From: Candidatus Zhuqueibacterota bacterium
GTDB lineage: Bacteria > Zhuqueibacterota > Zhuqueibacteria > Zhuqueibacterales > Geothermadaptataceae
Length of the DNA stretch: 64,000 nt
Assembly (NCBI GenBank): GCA_030950365.1
Contig: JAUZRQ010000026.1
Span: forward strand, 1-64,000
Direction: 5' to 3'
This document shows, one piece after another, positions 8,381-19,428 of the stretch (positions are counted from its first letter, which is position 1; each line of letters starts with the position of its first letter). The translations under genes and the position numbers were made by a program. The notes beneath the pieces were generated by a model, which saw only the letters and a list, made by a program, of their open reading frames with translations, was not told the DNA's origin and ran no database searches.

Positions 8381-11300
8381 CGTACGATGATGACCTTTTT
8401 CCAAGATTCAAATTCGCCAGATCGAAGCAGGACGATGTACACGCCGCTGCCCACTTCCAGGCCGGTTTCTGTGCGCCCGTCCCACAAATACGTGTTCCAG
8501 TCCGGTTCAAACACGCCCTCGGCGATTTTGGTGATATGCTGGCCGCTCAAATCAAAAAGATCGAGCCGGGCGGTGCGCCGCGAGCTGAGCTTGAAACGCA
8601 ACGCCATACGGTCCTCTCGCGTCGGATTGAACACATTGCGATCCAGAGTGAAAACATTGGCGCTGCGGATGCGTACGCTGGCGCGCGCGGCGTTGCGAAA
8701 ACCGAGATCGTCCTGAATGCGTAGCTCGAAAACGAGCTCTTCCTCTTTGGCCTCGGTAGTGAGGCGGGTATCGCGAAACAGCGGTTCCACCTGATACCAG
8801 ATTTGCGGTATGGGCCGGGTGGTTTCGAAAAATGCATCCGCAAACGTACTGTCAATATCGCCGTTGGCGTAATACACCCACAGGTCCCAATCCACAATGG
8901 ACACCGGCACCTGCACGCGCAGCACGATGCTGTCGCCCACGCTCACCACGGGCGGCGACGCCTCGATCAGCGGCGGCGGCAGGGTGTGGGACACCGACAC
9001 AATCACCGAATCGCGGTCGGTGTTGTTTAATTTCCGGTTATCCGGTTCGTTGCCGACCGTCACCTGTGCCAAATGCTCGAAAACGTGGATACCCAGTGCA
9101 AGATTTTCCGGAATGCGGAACCGCGCCTGCACGAAAATCGCCTCATCGGGCAGCAGTACGGGCAGACGCCATTCCGCTGAATCCGCATCGCTCATGGCCG
9201 CCGCAGGGTCGGCAAACTGCCATTGCAAACCGGACGTCCAGTGCATGGAAAGCCGGATGTCCACGGCCGGACTCCGGCCGAGATTGCGTACGACCAGTGC
9301 AGTGAGGTAGTCGCCACCGGGGGCGGCCAGCCACAGTGTGTCGCCGCGCACCACCGTGAACGAATCGGTCTGTACCCATTGCTCCAGCGCCAGGTCGGGC
9401 CAGTAGGTCGGTGTGGGCAGGGACGCTACGGCCGTGCTGTCGCGGTTGTTGTTCGTCAGGGTATCCTGCGGCGATTCGATCCGGGCCGTGAGCCAAAGCG
9501 GTTTCGCCGGCAAATCGTCCGTTTGCAGCAGCATGGCCCGCAGATTCAGGGTGATACTGGAATCGGTTTCAAGCGAGGGCCATGCCCAGCGGTAGCGTTT
9601 GAAATCCGGTGTTTCTGCCAGTAGCGCATCCGCAGCGCGCAGCAATTGCAGCGGCGCAGGCACATGCAGAACCGCCGCGAACGAATCCGCCGGATTCGGA
9701 CCAAAATTGTGGATGTGCAAACGGAGATCAAACGCTTCACCCGGGTGCACCGCGGGTGTAGGACGGCCGTCCACGAGCACGGCGGTATCTGCTTCCGCGG
9801 TGAGGTGCACGGCCAAATCGAGCGCGGTTGCTTGCGGAGCCGGACGCGGTAAAATCAGCAATGAGAACGCGCTGGTGTCATTGTCGGCTTTGGCATCAAA
9901 CCGGCTTTGCACCCGCGCCCGGAAATGCAACAACAGCGGCTCGGAAAGGCTGTCGGGCAACTGGAATCCAAAGCGGAATTGTAAACTGTCGCCAGCCGCC
10001 AGTGTTTGAAAATCGGCCTGCAGCCGGCCATCGCGTTCCACAAACGGCGCCGGCAGCGCGGAAAATGCGATCCCGGCCGGAATGCTCAATTCGGCATGTA
10101 GATCGCAGCTCGCCCCGCCGGAAAGGTGACGGATGACAAAGTCCACAAAATGGCCCTCGCGCACGAAAATGGCCTGCACCGGGCGACCATTGAAAATAGC
10201 CGTGGTATCGGCTGCCGTGCGCAGCGTCGCAGCCAAGTCGTAAACCGGTGGCTGCAAAATGGCGGTCACGCTGGCGCGGTTGTCTTCGGGGCGACAATCG
10301 TTTTCGGCTATGGCATCTACAACAGTCGTGAATGCGATGGGAGCCATCTCCGGACAGGCTGGTAGTTGGGCGGAAAACGCAATGATGACGGTGTCGCCGG
10401 CGGCCATGTTCGCCAACTGCCACAGGGTGGAATCGGGCTGCACGGCGTCCGGCGGCAGAGACCAGTGCTGATCGTTGAACCATGCAGGAAACGCCGCCCG
10501 CAGCACAGGCTTTTGCGCTGAGTCCGGCCCGGCGTTGATGAGCCGGATCCGGTACTCGATGCGGTTACCGGAATGGACCTGTAAGCTGGAATCGGAGTCC
10601 ACGGCTGCGGGATTCAGGAGCTGCAATTGCACCATCAGGTTGGCCGTGCGGATGCCCGGGGTGGGACCGGTGGCGGCTGCCGCCCGCGCCGCAAAGTGCA
10701 GCTCTGCCATATCGTTTCGCGGCTCCACATCGCCGGGGGCCTGTAATCGGGCAAGATGATCAATCGGCGTGATGCCAGATGGCAACGAATCGGCCACTTG
10801 AAATTGGACACGGATGCCCAGCGAATCGAACGGACCCAGAGTAGGCAGTCGCCAGACCAGTATGCCACCGGAATCGGATGGCGCGAGGTCTGCGGCTTCG
10901 AGATATTGCAGAATGGAAGGATAACTCAGTTTCAAGAGGGACTGCCGCAGGCTGTCCCGTTTCGTGTTGATGACCTGCACCTGCAATGAGTACGTTTCGC
11001 CTTCCAGAAACACGCCCACCGAATCGCCATTGATCCACTGCTTTCGCGGCGCCCGGCCCGTCAATGCAACCGCCCCGTCAATGGTCGGATCGAAGGTAAG
11101 CACCAGGCTTTTCAGGAACACGCTTTCTGGCATATTCACAGGTTCGTGCCAGTATTGCGGGAATGAATTGGCGATGGTGATGTAGTGCTGCGCCACGATG
11201 GCGTTGCGGCCGCGCTTCAGGTAGAAACGGCCGGCATCGCGCCAACGCGTTTGCGGCGGTCCTGGAATATCGGCGACGACTTTGTGGGGCCCGGCGTTGG

Positions 11301-11730
11301 GATCGGTGGGCCATTCGGTTTGTCCATCCGGGCCGATGACGCGCAAAAAAAAGCTCTCGTTTAGCTGCTCGTCGCCACTATTGTACCAGGTTTGCACCCG
11401 TATGCGGTAGTGCCCCGCGACCGCGATATCGATCACGGCCAGGGTGTCGCTTAGTTGGCTCAGTGTGGAGTCGGCCAGCAAAACGACATTGATATCGGGA
11501 ATGACGATGGAATCGGCACCCGTGCTCTGATAAGCAGGCATCGGTGAAGCACCGGGCGCATTCGGCGTGAATGCAGATTCAGGGAATGGAATAGCTGGCG
11601 GCATTCCGTATAAGCCAGAACTCAACGACCAGGACAGCAGGATGGCTATCAGCCGGGATATCAAGCGAGTCTGCTGCCGCGGTCTCAAGAATGGCGCCGG
11701 CCAACACGCAGCTTTTTGTACATCATACAT
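8377..11730 (-). CDS. Giant secreted adhesin-like protein with CARDB/DUF11-type repeats and FlgD-like C-terminal domain
   Basis: 1117 aa from the ATG at 11730, which has AAGGA about 7 nt upstream; an ATG two codons earlier is the alternative. A hydrophobic stretch (ISRLIAILLSWSLSSGLYG) near residue 30 acts as signal peptide. The body is a series of about 150-residue beta-rich units with phrases such as EPRNDMAELHF, NDTSAFSLL and RNLGRSPAVDI, typical of CARDB/DUF11 domains found in surface adhesins. The last ~90 residues are a FlgD-like domain (LDLFDLSGQHI, TYLWDGRTETG, GSGVYIVLL) ending in KVIIVR, although its start has FNPT in place of PNPF. The stop codon overlaps the start of the PorV/OmpA gene (ATGA), so the two are translationally coupled and probably work together at the cell surface. 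No enzyme motif is visible. Confidence 0.75.
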   Translation of the reverse strand: MYDVQKAACWPAPFLRPRQQTRLISRLIAILLSWSLSSGLYGMPPAIPFPESAFTPNAPGASPMPAYQSTGADSIVIPDINVVLLADSTLSQLSDTLAVIDIAVAGHYRIRVQTWYNSGDEQLNESFFLRVIGPDGQTEWPTDPNAGPHKVVADIPGPPQTRWRDAGRFYLKRGRNAIVAQHYITIANSFPQYWHEPVNMPESVFLKSLVLTFDPTIDGAVALTGRAPRKQWINGDSVGVFLEGETYSLQVQVINTKRDSLRQSLLKLSYPSILQYLEAADLAPSDSGGILVWRLPTLGPFDSLGIRVQFQVADSLPSGITPIDHLARLQAPGDVEPRNDMAELHFAARAAAATGPTPGIRTANLMVQLQLLNPAAVDSDSSLQVHSGNRIEYRIRLINAGPDSAQKPVLRAAFPAWFNDQHWSLPPDAVQPDSTLWQLANMAAGDTVIIAFSAQLPACPEMAPIAFTTVVDAIAENDCRPEDNRASVTAILQPPVYDLAATLRTAADTTAIFNGRPVQAIFVREGHFVDFVIRHLSGGASCDLHAELSIPAGIAFSALPAPFVERDGRLQADFQTLAAGDSLQFRFGFQLPDSLSEPLLLHFRARVQSRFDAKADNDTSAFSLLILPRPAPQATALDLAVHLTAEADTAVLVDGRPTPAVHPGEAFDLRLHIHNFGPNPADSFAAVLHVPAPLQLLRAADALLAETPDFKRYRWAWPSLETDSSITLNLRAMLLQTDDLPAKPLWLTARIESPQDTLTNNNRDSTAVASLPTPTYWPDLALEQWVQTDSFTVVRGDTLWLAAPGGDYLTALVVRNLGRSPAVDIRLSMHWTSGLQWQFADPAAAMSDADSAEWRLPVLLPDEAIFVQARFRIPENLALGIHVFEHLAQVTVGNEPDNRKLNNTDRDSVIVSVSHTLPPPLIEASPPVVSVGDSIVLRVQVPVSIVDWDLWVYYANGDIDSTFADAFFETTRPIPQIWYQVEPLFRDTRLTTEAKEEELVFELRIQDDLGFRNAARASVRIRSANVFTLDRNVFNPTREDRMALRFKLSSRRTARLDLFDLSGQHITKIAEGVFEPDWNTYLWDGRTETGLEVGSGVYIVLLRSGEFESWKKVIIVR

Positions 11731-12679
11731 ACACATATCCTTTTCATCTGCCCCCTGGAAGTGGCTTGCAGCGGATACTCAGATGCCGAGTATCCTATCC
11801 AGGATGCCAGTGCAAAAGGCCACGGAAGTCAATCGCTGTTGCTAATGGATGAGTGAGTTGGGTGAGGTCGTCCCAAGAAGTCCGTCAGGCATGTGAGCCT
11901 TCCTTCATGAATGCCGAATTGCATCGGTAGCACAGGCTTCCCTGTTACCCTGTTAGAGACGCTGTGCCTTTCAAGCGATTCGGCTGCTCAACGTGCGTCG
12001 CTATTCGGCAAGGAAGTCACATGAAAATTGCATCCTGCCAGCAATTTTATTTGCCTTCCGTGGCAATCGCTGTTCCAAAAAGTTTAGCAGTTTTGCCTCA
12101 AAAAAGCAAGCATTTTCTTGTTTTTTAAGAAAGTATCGCTTTTCTATCATTTTTCGGTAAACCATGTTGAGGTTTGAAAATAATGCTTAATTTTAACACA
12201 ATATGTCTCGAGCTGAGTGCCCAAACACCCCGATTTCAATGCCTACTTCGGAGTCGGCGCGGAATTTTTCGACCTACAAGGATGGTTTTGCCATGAATCG
12301 CAACGGAAAATAGTGCAAGAGGGTTTGAATTAGCCACGGATGAGCGCAGCTGGAAACGGACTGTGAGCATGCTGGTTCAATAGCCATTAAGATCGGTTCA
12401 TTGAGACGACCAAACATGGGACAAGAGGATGACAGCCGGGGGAAAGCTGCGCGGTCACTTTTCCACTCAGATTGGCACTGTTGCAGCTCAAAACTTTGCC
12501 AGGCACCGTCCTTTGTCAAATGGACATTCGAATTATCTGTGCTCGATAGTAAATGTGGCCCTATGCCGTTTTTTGTTGAATTCGATAAATGCGCCCTCTG
12601 CGCGCACGGCGCCTCTGCGAGATTTAATTTTTTTATTCTGGATCTGCCGAACCTGCAATTACCTGTTTTTATATGGGTT
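11731..12679. other. Gene-free, A+T-richer stretch
   Basis: No reading frame with a plausible start and product was found on either strand. The open frames present are short and overlap without pattern. It contains the upstream region of the minus-strand adhesin-like gene. Confidence 0.4.
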
Positions 12680-12810
12680 ACCACGAAGCGCACGAAGACC
12701 ACGAAGTAGCCCGTGCCCCTGGTGGGCGCATGATGTTTGGCAACCGACCCAACACCGTCTGCAACGGTATTTTGATGACATCCGTAGCCCCCGGACATTG
12801 TGGCCGGTAG
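12680..12810. repeat. 9-nt periodic repeat and two D-type small palindromes
   Basis: 12680-12706 is three 9-mers in tandem (ACCACGAAG, CGCACGAAG, ACCACGAAG). It runs straight into a D-type element, GTAGCCCGTGCCCC...GGTGGGCG (12706-12730), with a second D-type element, GTAGCCCCCGGAC...GTGGCCGG, at 12784-12810. Other D elements lie at 16955 and 38948. Confidence 0.6.
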
Positions 12811-12848
12811 CCCACCAAACTATCTGCTACGAATAAAACCAAAAACGA

Positions 12849-12959
12849 ACACGGATGACACGGATCACGCTGATTGTCACGGATGATGACAAAGGATTGA
12901 GTCCGATTCAACAAACATCTTTCCAAAATCCGCGAAAATCCGTGTCTATCCGTGGCTTC
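12849..12959. repeat. Dispersed inverted-repeat module G, copy 2
   Basis: The left arm has ACACGGATGACACGGAT followed by CACGCTGATTGTCACGGAT. The right arm has ATCCGCGAAAATCCGTG followed by TCTATCCGTGGCTT. The arms are imperfect inverted repeats about 35 nt apart, so the unit could fold as one long hairpin. The same arms in the same order occur at 17020-17155. Confidence 0.7.
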
Positions 12960-13100
12960 GCTAAAATCAATACGGTCCATAGCTTTTGCAGTTTCCACAA
13001 CCGCATTTAATGATCAACCGCACCCGGTTCCAGTACCGAACGGATTGCTTTTTGACTATGCCTCCTTGGATAAAATAGTTACATCGGAAGTCATTGACGG

Positions 13101-13547
13101 TTACGCCGTCAATTCATTCAATAGTACTACCTTGATATCACTTACTTTTTGAAGGCGGGTGTCATTGGTCAGGAAGGCATCACAATCGTTGGCTATGGCT
13201 GCAGCCAATTGCAAAGCATCCGGCATGCGCAATGAGTACCGCGCTCATAATTCGGCCGCCCTGTATGCAATTGCCGGACTAATGGGAACCTTTTTAAAAT
13301 AATGGCTGTGCATGAGCAGGTTGTAGTAGTCATCGGCGAGATCATGCCTGTCATGCTGCAATGGCTGAACCAGCACTTCAGCAAGGGTAATCACCGAGGT
13401 CAATCCCAAAATAGACTGATCAGCAATTTTTTGAAAGATGGCGGCGACGAGTGTATCGTATTGGGGATGAGCTTCAATGAAGTAAATGATCGGAGCGGTG
13501 TCAAAGCCGAGCGTTTTTTCCCCCTTCAAGGCTTTGGATAATTTCAT
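13101..13547 (-). pseudogene. PIN-domain toxin (VapC type) interrupted by an in-frame TGA
   Basis: Reading from the ATG at 13547 gives a PIN-domain ribonuclease N-terminus (GFDTAPIIYFIEAHPQY, first catalytic Asp) up to AYRAAEL. A TGA at 13245-13247 then stops it after about 100 residues. The same frame continues past the stop with ARYSLRMPDALQLAAAI and DAFLTNDTRLQKV, the normal end of the family with the remaining acidic residues, and stops at 13101. Family members normally read ELRARY here, so a CGA-to-TGA change is the simplest explanation. The ATG overlaps the end of the upstream antitoxin frame (ATGA). Without read-through the product lacks part of its active site. A sequencing error is possible but would have to recur at the partner gene. 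Confidence 0.85.
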
Positions 13548-13780
13548 CGATGATCCCATTCATCACGAAGTGTATTCACCTATTCCTGCGCGTCAATATC
13601 GTTCCAAATCTCTTTGCCGAGACCGTGCAGCTCCAATATGGATCGCTTTTCCGGATCATCTTTCTGTTTTGATTTAGCCACAATGTGCTGAGCCATTTGA
13701 ACGAGAAGATGCAGTTGTTCTTCAGTCGACAGCGGGCTGATGTGCTTGCGGTAGATTTCATCAACTTTCTTATATTTCAT
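13544..13780 (-). pseudogene. Antitoxin-like gene interrupted by an in-frame TAG
   Basis: From the ATG at 13780 (GGAG 8 nt upstream) the frame reads MKYKKVDEIYRKHISPL, a predicted helical body, then LELHGLGKEIWNDIDAQE, then TAG at 13580-13582. Beyond the stop the same frame gives VNTLRDEWDHR and a TGA that overlaps the toxin start. In related small proteins found before PIN toxins, as I remember them, the tail reads AQEYVNxLRDEW, so TAC/TAT to TAG is likely. The truncated protein would lose about 12 residues, possibly the toxin-binding tail. Function as antitoxin is inferred from position and size, not from a known DNA-binding motif. Confidence 0.7.
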
Positions 13781-13851
13781 GGGCAAAACTCCATATTTGT
13801 CCTGCATGGTATCCAGCCTTTCCTTCCACAGAACGCGCCGGGCATGAGAAC

Positions 13852-13900
13852 CCGGCATTTCAGCGGCTCCATTTCGGTCGCCGCTGAAAGCCGAAATGAC
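13852..13900. repeat. Hairpin repeat family E (related copy)
   Basis: GGCATTTCAGCGGC and GCCGCTGAAAGCC are inverted repeats around a 12-nt loop. The TTTCAGCG/CGCTGAAA core is the same as in the copy at 19688. It lies 72 nt upstream of the antitoxin remnant. Confidence 0.6.
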
Positions 13901-14069
13901 AAATAGCTGCACAGGCTGAATAATTACGCATTTCCTGTTGCATAATATAATAATTCATAGCAAAATGCAAGCATCCTGAGTCGTTGGCGCTTGCCGATCT
14001 GCGGAAAGATGAGATTGCCGCTAATGGCTTGCTCAGGTCGCGCCAATTTCTTCTGCAAAGAACTTTTCC

Positions 14070-14516
14070 CTACAACTGCACTCCAAACCAAACACTAAAC
14101 GCCTCTGGATTTTCCAGGTGCCATTTGGCCTCCAGCAGAATGGGCAGCGTGTCGAAATAGAGCTGCACGCCCCCGGCCAGATGCGCCGGCACCGAGCCGC
14201 CATCGCCGAGGCGGATGCCCGCGCCAGCGCCGAGGTACGGCCGCGCATGCCGTTGCGCGGGAAACATGTATCGCAGGGTCACGTCCACGAACAGCAGTAA
14301 ATCGCGTGCAAACACCAGATCGCCATCGAGGGTAACATTGAGATGCGGCGATAAATAGCCGAGGTTGACTTTGCCGCCAAAGGCCGGATGATTCAACTGA
14401 AACAGGCCAAATTTGGCTACATCCATGGGCGCACGCGATTGCGCCCGGCCACCTGCTATAGGCGCCAGCCACAGCAGCGCCAGCAGCATTCCGCAATACA
14501 ACGCCGACTTGCGCAT
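14070..14516 (-). CDS. Small outer-membrane beta-barrel-like protein
   Basis: 148 aa from the ATG at 14516, which has GGGAG 8 nt upstream. A signal peptide (MRKSALYCGMLLALLWLAPIAGGRAQ) is followed by alternating hydrophobic/polar strands with glycine-rich turns (KVNLGYLSPHLNVTLDGDL, YLGAGAGIRLGDG). It ends in short strands (ILLEAKWHLENPE, FSVWFGVQL), as in 8-stranded barrels of the OmpW/OmpX kind. No specific family is recognised. It lies 71 nt after the DUF255 lipoprotein gene on the same strand and may be in its operon. Confidence 0.65.
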   Translation of the reverse strand: MRKSALYCGMLLALLWLAPIAGGRAQSRAPMDVAKFGLFQLNHPAFGGKVNLGYLSPHLNVTLDGDLVFARDLLLFVDVTLRYMFPAQRHARPYLGAGAGIRLGDGGSVPAHLAGGVQLYFDTLPILLEAKWHLENPEAFSVWFGVQL

Positions 14517-14587
14517 GTGCGTCACTCCCTGTTGCCGTCCATGGTTGATGTGTTCGCAACGGTTCATCAATGCATACGATCGTTTAA

Positions 14588-16870
14588 CTATGGAGTTTCC
14601 AGGCGGCGGGCCAGCTTTTCGGGCTCGGCCACCGGCAGGTCGCAGGTGAAATTCTCGCACACATACGCGGCCGGCCGGTCCTCCAGCGGCTGCACCGACT
14701 GGATGAACGCCAGCCGCTCTGCCAGCCAGTCCTGTCCCGCACCGCCGTCGGCAAACAGCAGCACTTTGTTGGGCAAATACCGGCGGTATACTTCTCGCAG
14801 CAGGGCGCGGGTTTCGGGGGCATCCGGCGGCCCGGCGATCACAATTTGCGTCGGCGGCGACAGCGCGAAGTCCAGCACCGCCGCGAGCTGCGGATAGGCC
14901 GCCGGCGACTGCTCCATCATCGGCATGGCGCTCTTCAGCGCGCGCTCGGCCAGATTTTCGAACTCCGCATGGTCCAGCATGCGGCCCAGACGCAGCAGGG
15001 CAAAAATGGCCATGGAGTTGCCAGCCGGCTCGGCGCCATCGTAGAAATTGCGACTGCGAAACAGCAAGCCCTCCGCCTCTCTGGCGGTATCGAAAAAGCT
15101 GCCGCTGGCGTCGTCATGGAATGCCTGCACCATGATGTCGGCCAGCGTCAGCGCATCCTGCAGGTGCGTGTAATTCGCCGTGGCCTCATACAGATCCAGT
15201 AAACCATGGATAAAAAACGCGTAGTCGTCCAGGTGGCCCGGATAGCGCGCCTCGCCATCGCGGTAGCGCCGGAACAACCGATTGACTTTGCGATCCCACA
15301 AATGCGTTTTGATGAACGCCGCAGCTTTTTCAGCAGCTTCTATATAAGCTGAGTCGTCCAACACCGCCCCGGCGCGAGCCAGCGCCGAGATCATCAGCCC
15401 GTTCCACGCAGTGATGATCTTGTCATCCAGCGCTGGACGCGGCCGCTTTTCTCGCTCGGCGAACAATTTGGCCTTTAGCGCCTGCAATTGCTTCTCCACG
15501 TCCTCTGGCGACAGCTCGAACCGCTGCGCAATGTCCCCTGGCGTGCGGGCCGCGTACAGCACATTGCGGTTGCCGAACTCCCCGTGCGGATCGTTGATAG
15601 TGTTGCCGCCTGGCTCGACGCCGAAGGCAAAGGCGAACAGCTCGGCGTCCTTTTGGCCCAGCACCGCATCCAGTTCCTCGCGCGTCCACATGTAAAACGC
15701 GCCTTCGAGCTTCTCTTCCGGATGCTGCGGATCAGGCGCGCTGTCGGCATCCTCGGCGGAGTAGAACGCGCCCTCTGGCGAGGTCATGTCGCGCAGCACA
15801 TAGCCGAGCGTTTCTCGCGCGATGCGGGCGTAAAACGGCTCGCCGGTGAGCTGGTAGGCATCGAGGTAGCTGTTGATGAGCTGCGCCTGGTCGTACAACA
15901 TTTTTTCAAAATGTGGCACGCGCCAGTAGCGATCCACCGAATAGCGATGAAAGCCGCCTCCGAGGTGATCATACATGCCGCCGCGGGCCATCTGCTGCAG
16001 GGTGAACAGCGCCATTTCTCGGGCATCGTCCTGCCCGGTGCGGTGACAGTAATGAAACAGGAAATTCAAATCCGACGGCCGGGGAAATTTGGGCGCGTTG
16101 AAAAAGCCGCCGTATTCGGCATCGTAGCCGCGGTGATATTCTTCATAAACGCGGTCCAGGACCTGAGCATGCAGGGCCGCCGTGTCCGGCGGGGTGGCCG
16201 ACAGGCTCTGCTGCAGCGCATCGGTGAGCTGTTGGGCAGTGCTTAGCACTTTGTCGCGCTCCTTGTCCCACACCTCGTGGATGCGCAGCAGAAGGTCGCG
16301 GAAGCCCACACGTCCATAGCGCGACTCCGGCGGAAAGTAGGTGCCACCAAAAAACGGTTTGCGATCCGGGGTGAGAAACACCGACATGGGCCAGCCGCCG
16401 CTGCCGGTGAGCGCCTGTACCGCGGCCATGTACACCTGATCCACGTCTGGCCGCTCCTCGCGGTCCACCTTGATGTTGATAAAATACTGATTCATGATCG
16501 CGGCGATGTCCGGATTCTCGAACGACTCGTGCTCCATCACGTGGCACCAGTGGCAGGTGGAATAGCCCACGGAGAGGAAAATGGGCTTGTTCTCTTTGCG
16601 GGCGCGCTCGAACGCCTCTTCGCCCCAGGGATACCAGTCCACCGGATTGAAGGCGTGCTGCAACAAATAGGGGCTCTTTTCATTGATGAGCCGGTTGGGC
16701 GTTTTGCCCTGCGCCAGTTGGCGCTTTATGAAATCAGCCATGGGGTTCATGGGATCCTCGGCAAGAGTTTGTGCGGTTTGTAACCATTGGGCGCGTTCGT
16801 TGGCCGGACTGCAGGCTAGCAAAGCAAAGCCGGCTGCCACGGCCAATATGAAAATATATTTTCGATGCAT
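14588..16870 (-). CDS. Thioredoxin-domain lipoprotein of the YyaL/DUF255 (SSP411) family
   Basis: 760 aa. The N-terminus is a lipoprotein signal with lipobox LLAC (Cys20), so the protein should be anchored to a membrane outside the cytoplasm; many relatives lack such a signal. Residues ~58-220 are the DUF255 thioredoxin-like domain ([21 protein letters not shown]) with a CXXC at Cys106-Cys109 ([10 protein letters not shown]) and [12 protein letters not shown]. The rest resembles an (alpha/alpha)6 barrel of the N-acylglucosamine epimerase type ([42 protein letters not shown]). The function of the family is not settled; a disulfide or sugar-related role has been proposed. Full length and intact. 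Confidence 0.9.
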   Translation of the reverse strand: MHRKYIFILAVAAGFALLACSPANERAQWLQTAQTLAEDPMNPMADFIKRQLAQGKTPNRLINEKSPYLLQHAFNPVDWYPWGEEAFERARKENKPIFLSVGYSTCHWCHVMEHESFENPDIAAIMNQYFINIKVDREERPDVDQVYMAAVQALTGSGGWPMSVFLTPDRKPFFGGTYFPPESRYGRVGFRDLLLRIHEVWDKERDKVLSTAQQLTDALQQSLSATPPDTAALHAQVLDRVYEEYHRGYDAEYGGFFNAPKFPRPSDLNFLFHYCHRTGQDDAREMALFTLQQMARGGMYDHLGGGFHRYSVDRYWRVPHFEKMLYDQAQLINSYLDAYQLTGEPFYARIARETLGYVLRDMTSPEGAFYSAEDADSAPDPQHPEEKLEGAFYMWTREELDAVLGQKDAELFAFAFGVEPGGNTINDPHGEFGNRNVLYAARTPGDIAQRFELSPEDVEKQLQALKAKLFAEREKRPRPALDDKIITAWNGLMISALARAGAVLDDSAYIEAAEKAAAFIKTHLWDRKVNRLFRRYRDGEARYPGHLDDYAFFIHGLLDLYEATANYTHLQDALTLADIMVQAFHDDASGSFFDTAREAEGLLFRSRNFYDGAEPAGNSMAIFALLRLGRMLDHAEFENLAERALKSAMPMMEQSPAAYPQLAAVLDFALSPPTQIVIAGPPDAPETRALLREVYRRYLPNKVLLFADGGAGQDWLAERLAFIQSVQPLEDRPAAYVCENFTCDLPVAEPEKLARRLETP

Positions 16871-16954
16871 GGTTTTCCGGTCAATGAATGCATGATGGCG
16901 GTTCGCGGCTATCTCGTTGTTTGCATCGGATTTAATTCAATGGGCGAATACCCT

Positions 16955-16980
16955 GTAGTCCCCGACCCCTGTGGCCGGGC
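16955..16980. repeat. D-type small palindrome
   Basis: GTAGTCCCCGACCCC and GTGGCCGGGC form an imperfect hairpin like those at 12706, 12784 and 38948. It lies in the 651-bp gap upstream of the DUF255 gene, which holds repeats but no gene. Confidence 0.45.
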
Positions 16981-17019
16981 GATTTTTGCACCTTCGCTGC
17001 GGTCATAACCGAATTGAAC

Positions 17020-17155
17020 CTGGATGACACGGATGACGCTGATTGTCAAGGATGATGATGAGACAATGCTTCTGATCTATCATGGATATATTCAAACCCA
17101 CCGATCAATACACCATTTCCGCCATCCGCGAAAATCCGCGTTAATCCGTGGCTCA
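17020..17155. repeat. Dispersed inverted-repeat module G, copy 3
   Basis: The left arm (GGATGACACGGATGACG, then CTGATTGTCAAGGATGATG) and right arm (ATCCGCGAAAATCCGCG, then TTAATCCGTGGCTC) match copy 2 at 12849 in order and orientation, with a longer centre. A further partial phrase (CCACGAAGCGC, then GTGTAATCCGTGGTTC) follows at 17209-17313. Confidence 0.65.
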
Positions 17156-17521
17156 ATTTTGATTTTTGCGTATCGCCAGATTCGCGAAACTGTCAAAGAA
17201 TTTTTTCAACCACGAAGCGCATTTATAAAAATGTTTCACGCGAAGGCCACCAAGAAAATCTCCGCTCATCTCCATTCCAAAACAATCAGTGAAAATCAGT
17301 GTAATCCGTGGTTCAAAATGAACGCCCATCAAAGCGCGCGAGCATGACGGCTCAGCAGGATTCCATTGCGCCAAACCCCAATTCAATGTCAATCCTTGGC
17401 TCAATTTTGCTTCTTGCAAGCCGTCAAAATCCAATGATCGTCGTGCTTCATGTCCTTCATGGTAGCTCGATTTGAAAGCGGTCATCATGAAACTTTATTC
17501 ATACCCATAGCGGCTGGCGGC

Positions 17522-18432
17522 TCAGCCGCCGAGCTTTTTGCGCTTGCGCAAATACTGGCTCAGCGCCAGATCAAACGGCTGCCGGGTGGAAAACGGCACA
17601 TAATCGATCAAATGTTCCCGGCAGGCTCTCCGCAGGCGCGTGACAAAGTCCTGCATCAGCTTCCGGTATTCGCGCTGGATGTGAATCGGATTCGTGCTCA
17701 GTTTGGCGCCGGTCTCCATATCCTGAAACACCGCATCGTCCTTGAAATCGAAATCCACCTCCGCCGGATCGAGAATATGAAACACCAGCATCTCGTGTTT
17801 CCGGTGGCGGAAATGTTTCAGGCCCTGGATCACGGCGTCGATATCGTCGTCGAATAAATCAGAGAATAGAATGATGAGGCTGCGGCGTTTGATGCGCTCG
17901 GCGATTTCGTGCAGCATTGGCGCGATGCGAGTGGTGCCAGCGGTTTCAGTGCGATCGAGCTCGGAAAGAATGCGCGGTAGATAGGTGGACACCGATCGCG
18001 CCGGCAACAGCCGCCGGATTCCCTCGGCAAATGTCACCAGTCCCACGGCGTCGCGCTGGCGGAGCATCAGGTAGGTCAGGGCCGCGGCAAGGTATTCGGC
18101 ATACTGAAATTTGCTCACCTCGCCGCTCTTGAATCCCATGGATGCCGAGCAGTCCAGCAGCAGATAGGCCTTGAGGTTGGTCTCTTCTTCGAATTGCTTC
18201 ACATAGAAGCGGTCGGTTTTGCCGTACACCTTCCAGTCGATGTATTTGAAATCGTCGCCCGGCATGTACTGGCGATGCTCGGAGAATTCCACGCTGAAGC
18301 CATGATACGGACTTTTGTGCAATCCGGCCATGAAGCCCTCGACCACCATGCGGGCGCGCAAATCGAGCGAGGAGAGGCGCGAGATGACCCGCGGATCGAG
18401 ATATTTGCGGTACAGGTTTCTTGCGTCGGTCA

Positions 18433-18433
<1 letters not shown>
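17522..18433 (-). CDS. DUF58 domain-containing protein
   Basis: 303 aa, with the DUF58/von Willebrand-like core: YHGFSVEFSEHRQYMPGDD near residue 40 and FKYIDWKVYGKTDRFYVKQ after it. LLLDCSASMGF gives the DxSxS part of a metal-ion-dependent adhesion site, and LIILFSDLFDD follows. The start codon overlaps the stop of the MoxR ATPase gene (TGATG), the standard arrangement for this pair. MoxR-DUF58 pairs are thought to act as chaperone-like complexes that assemble or activate other proteins. The VWA and transglutaminase genes that often follow are absent, so the client is unknown. Confidence 0.9.

Positions 18434-19428
<995 letters not shown>

Noticed and set aside
13245-13247. TGA as selenocysteine or as a reassigned codon
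   Set aside because: The residue replaced is Arg (and Ser/Thr in the other toxin), no SECIS-like hairpin stands out, and many genes here use TGA as a normal stop.
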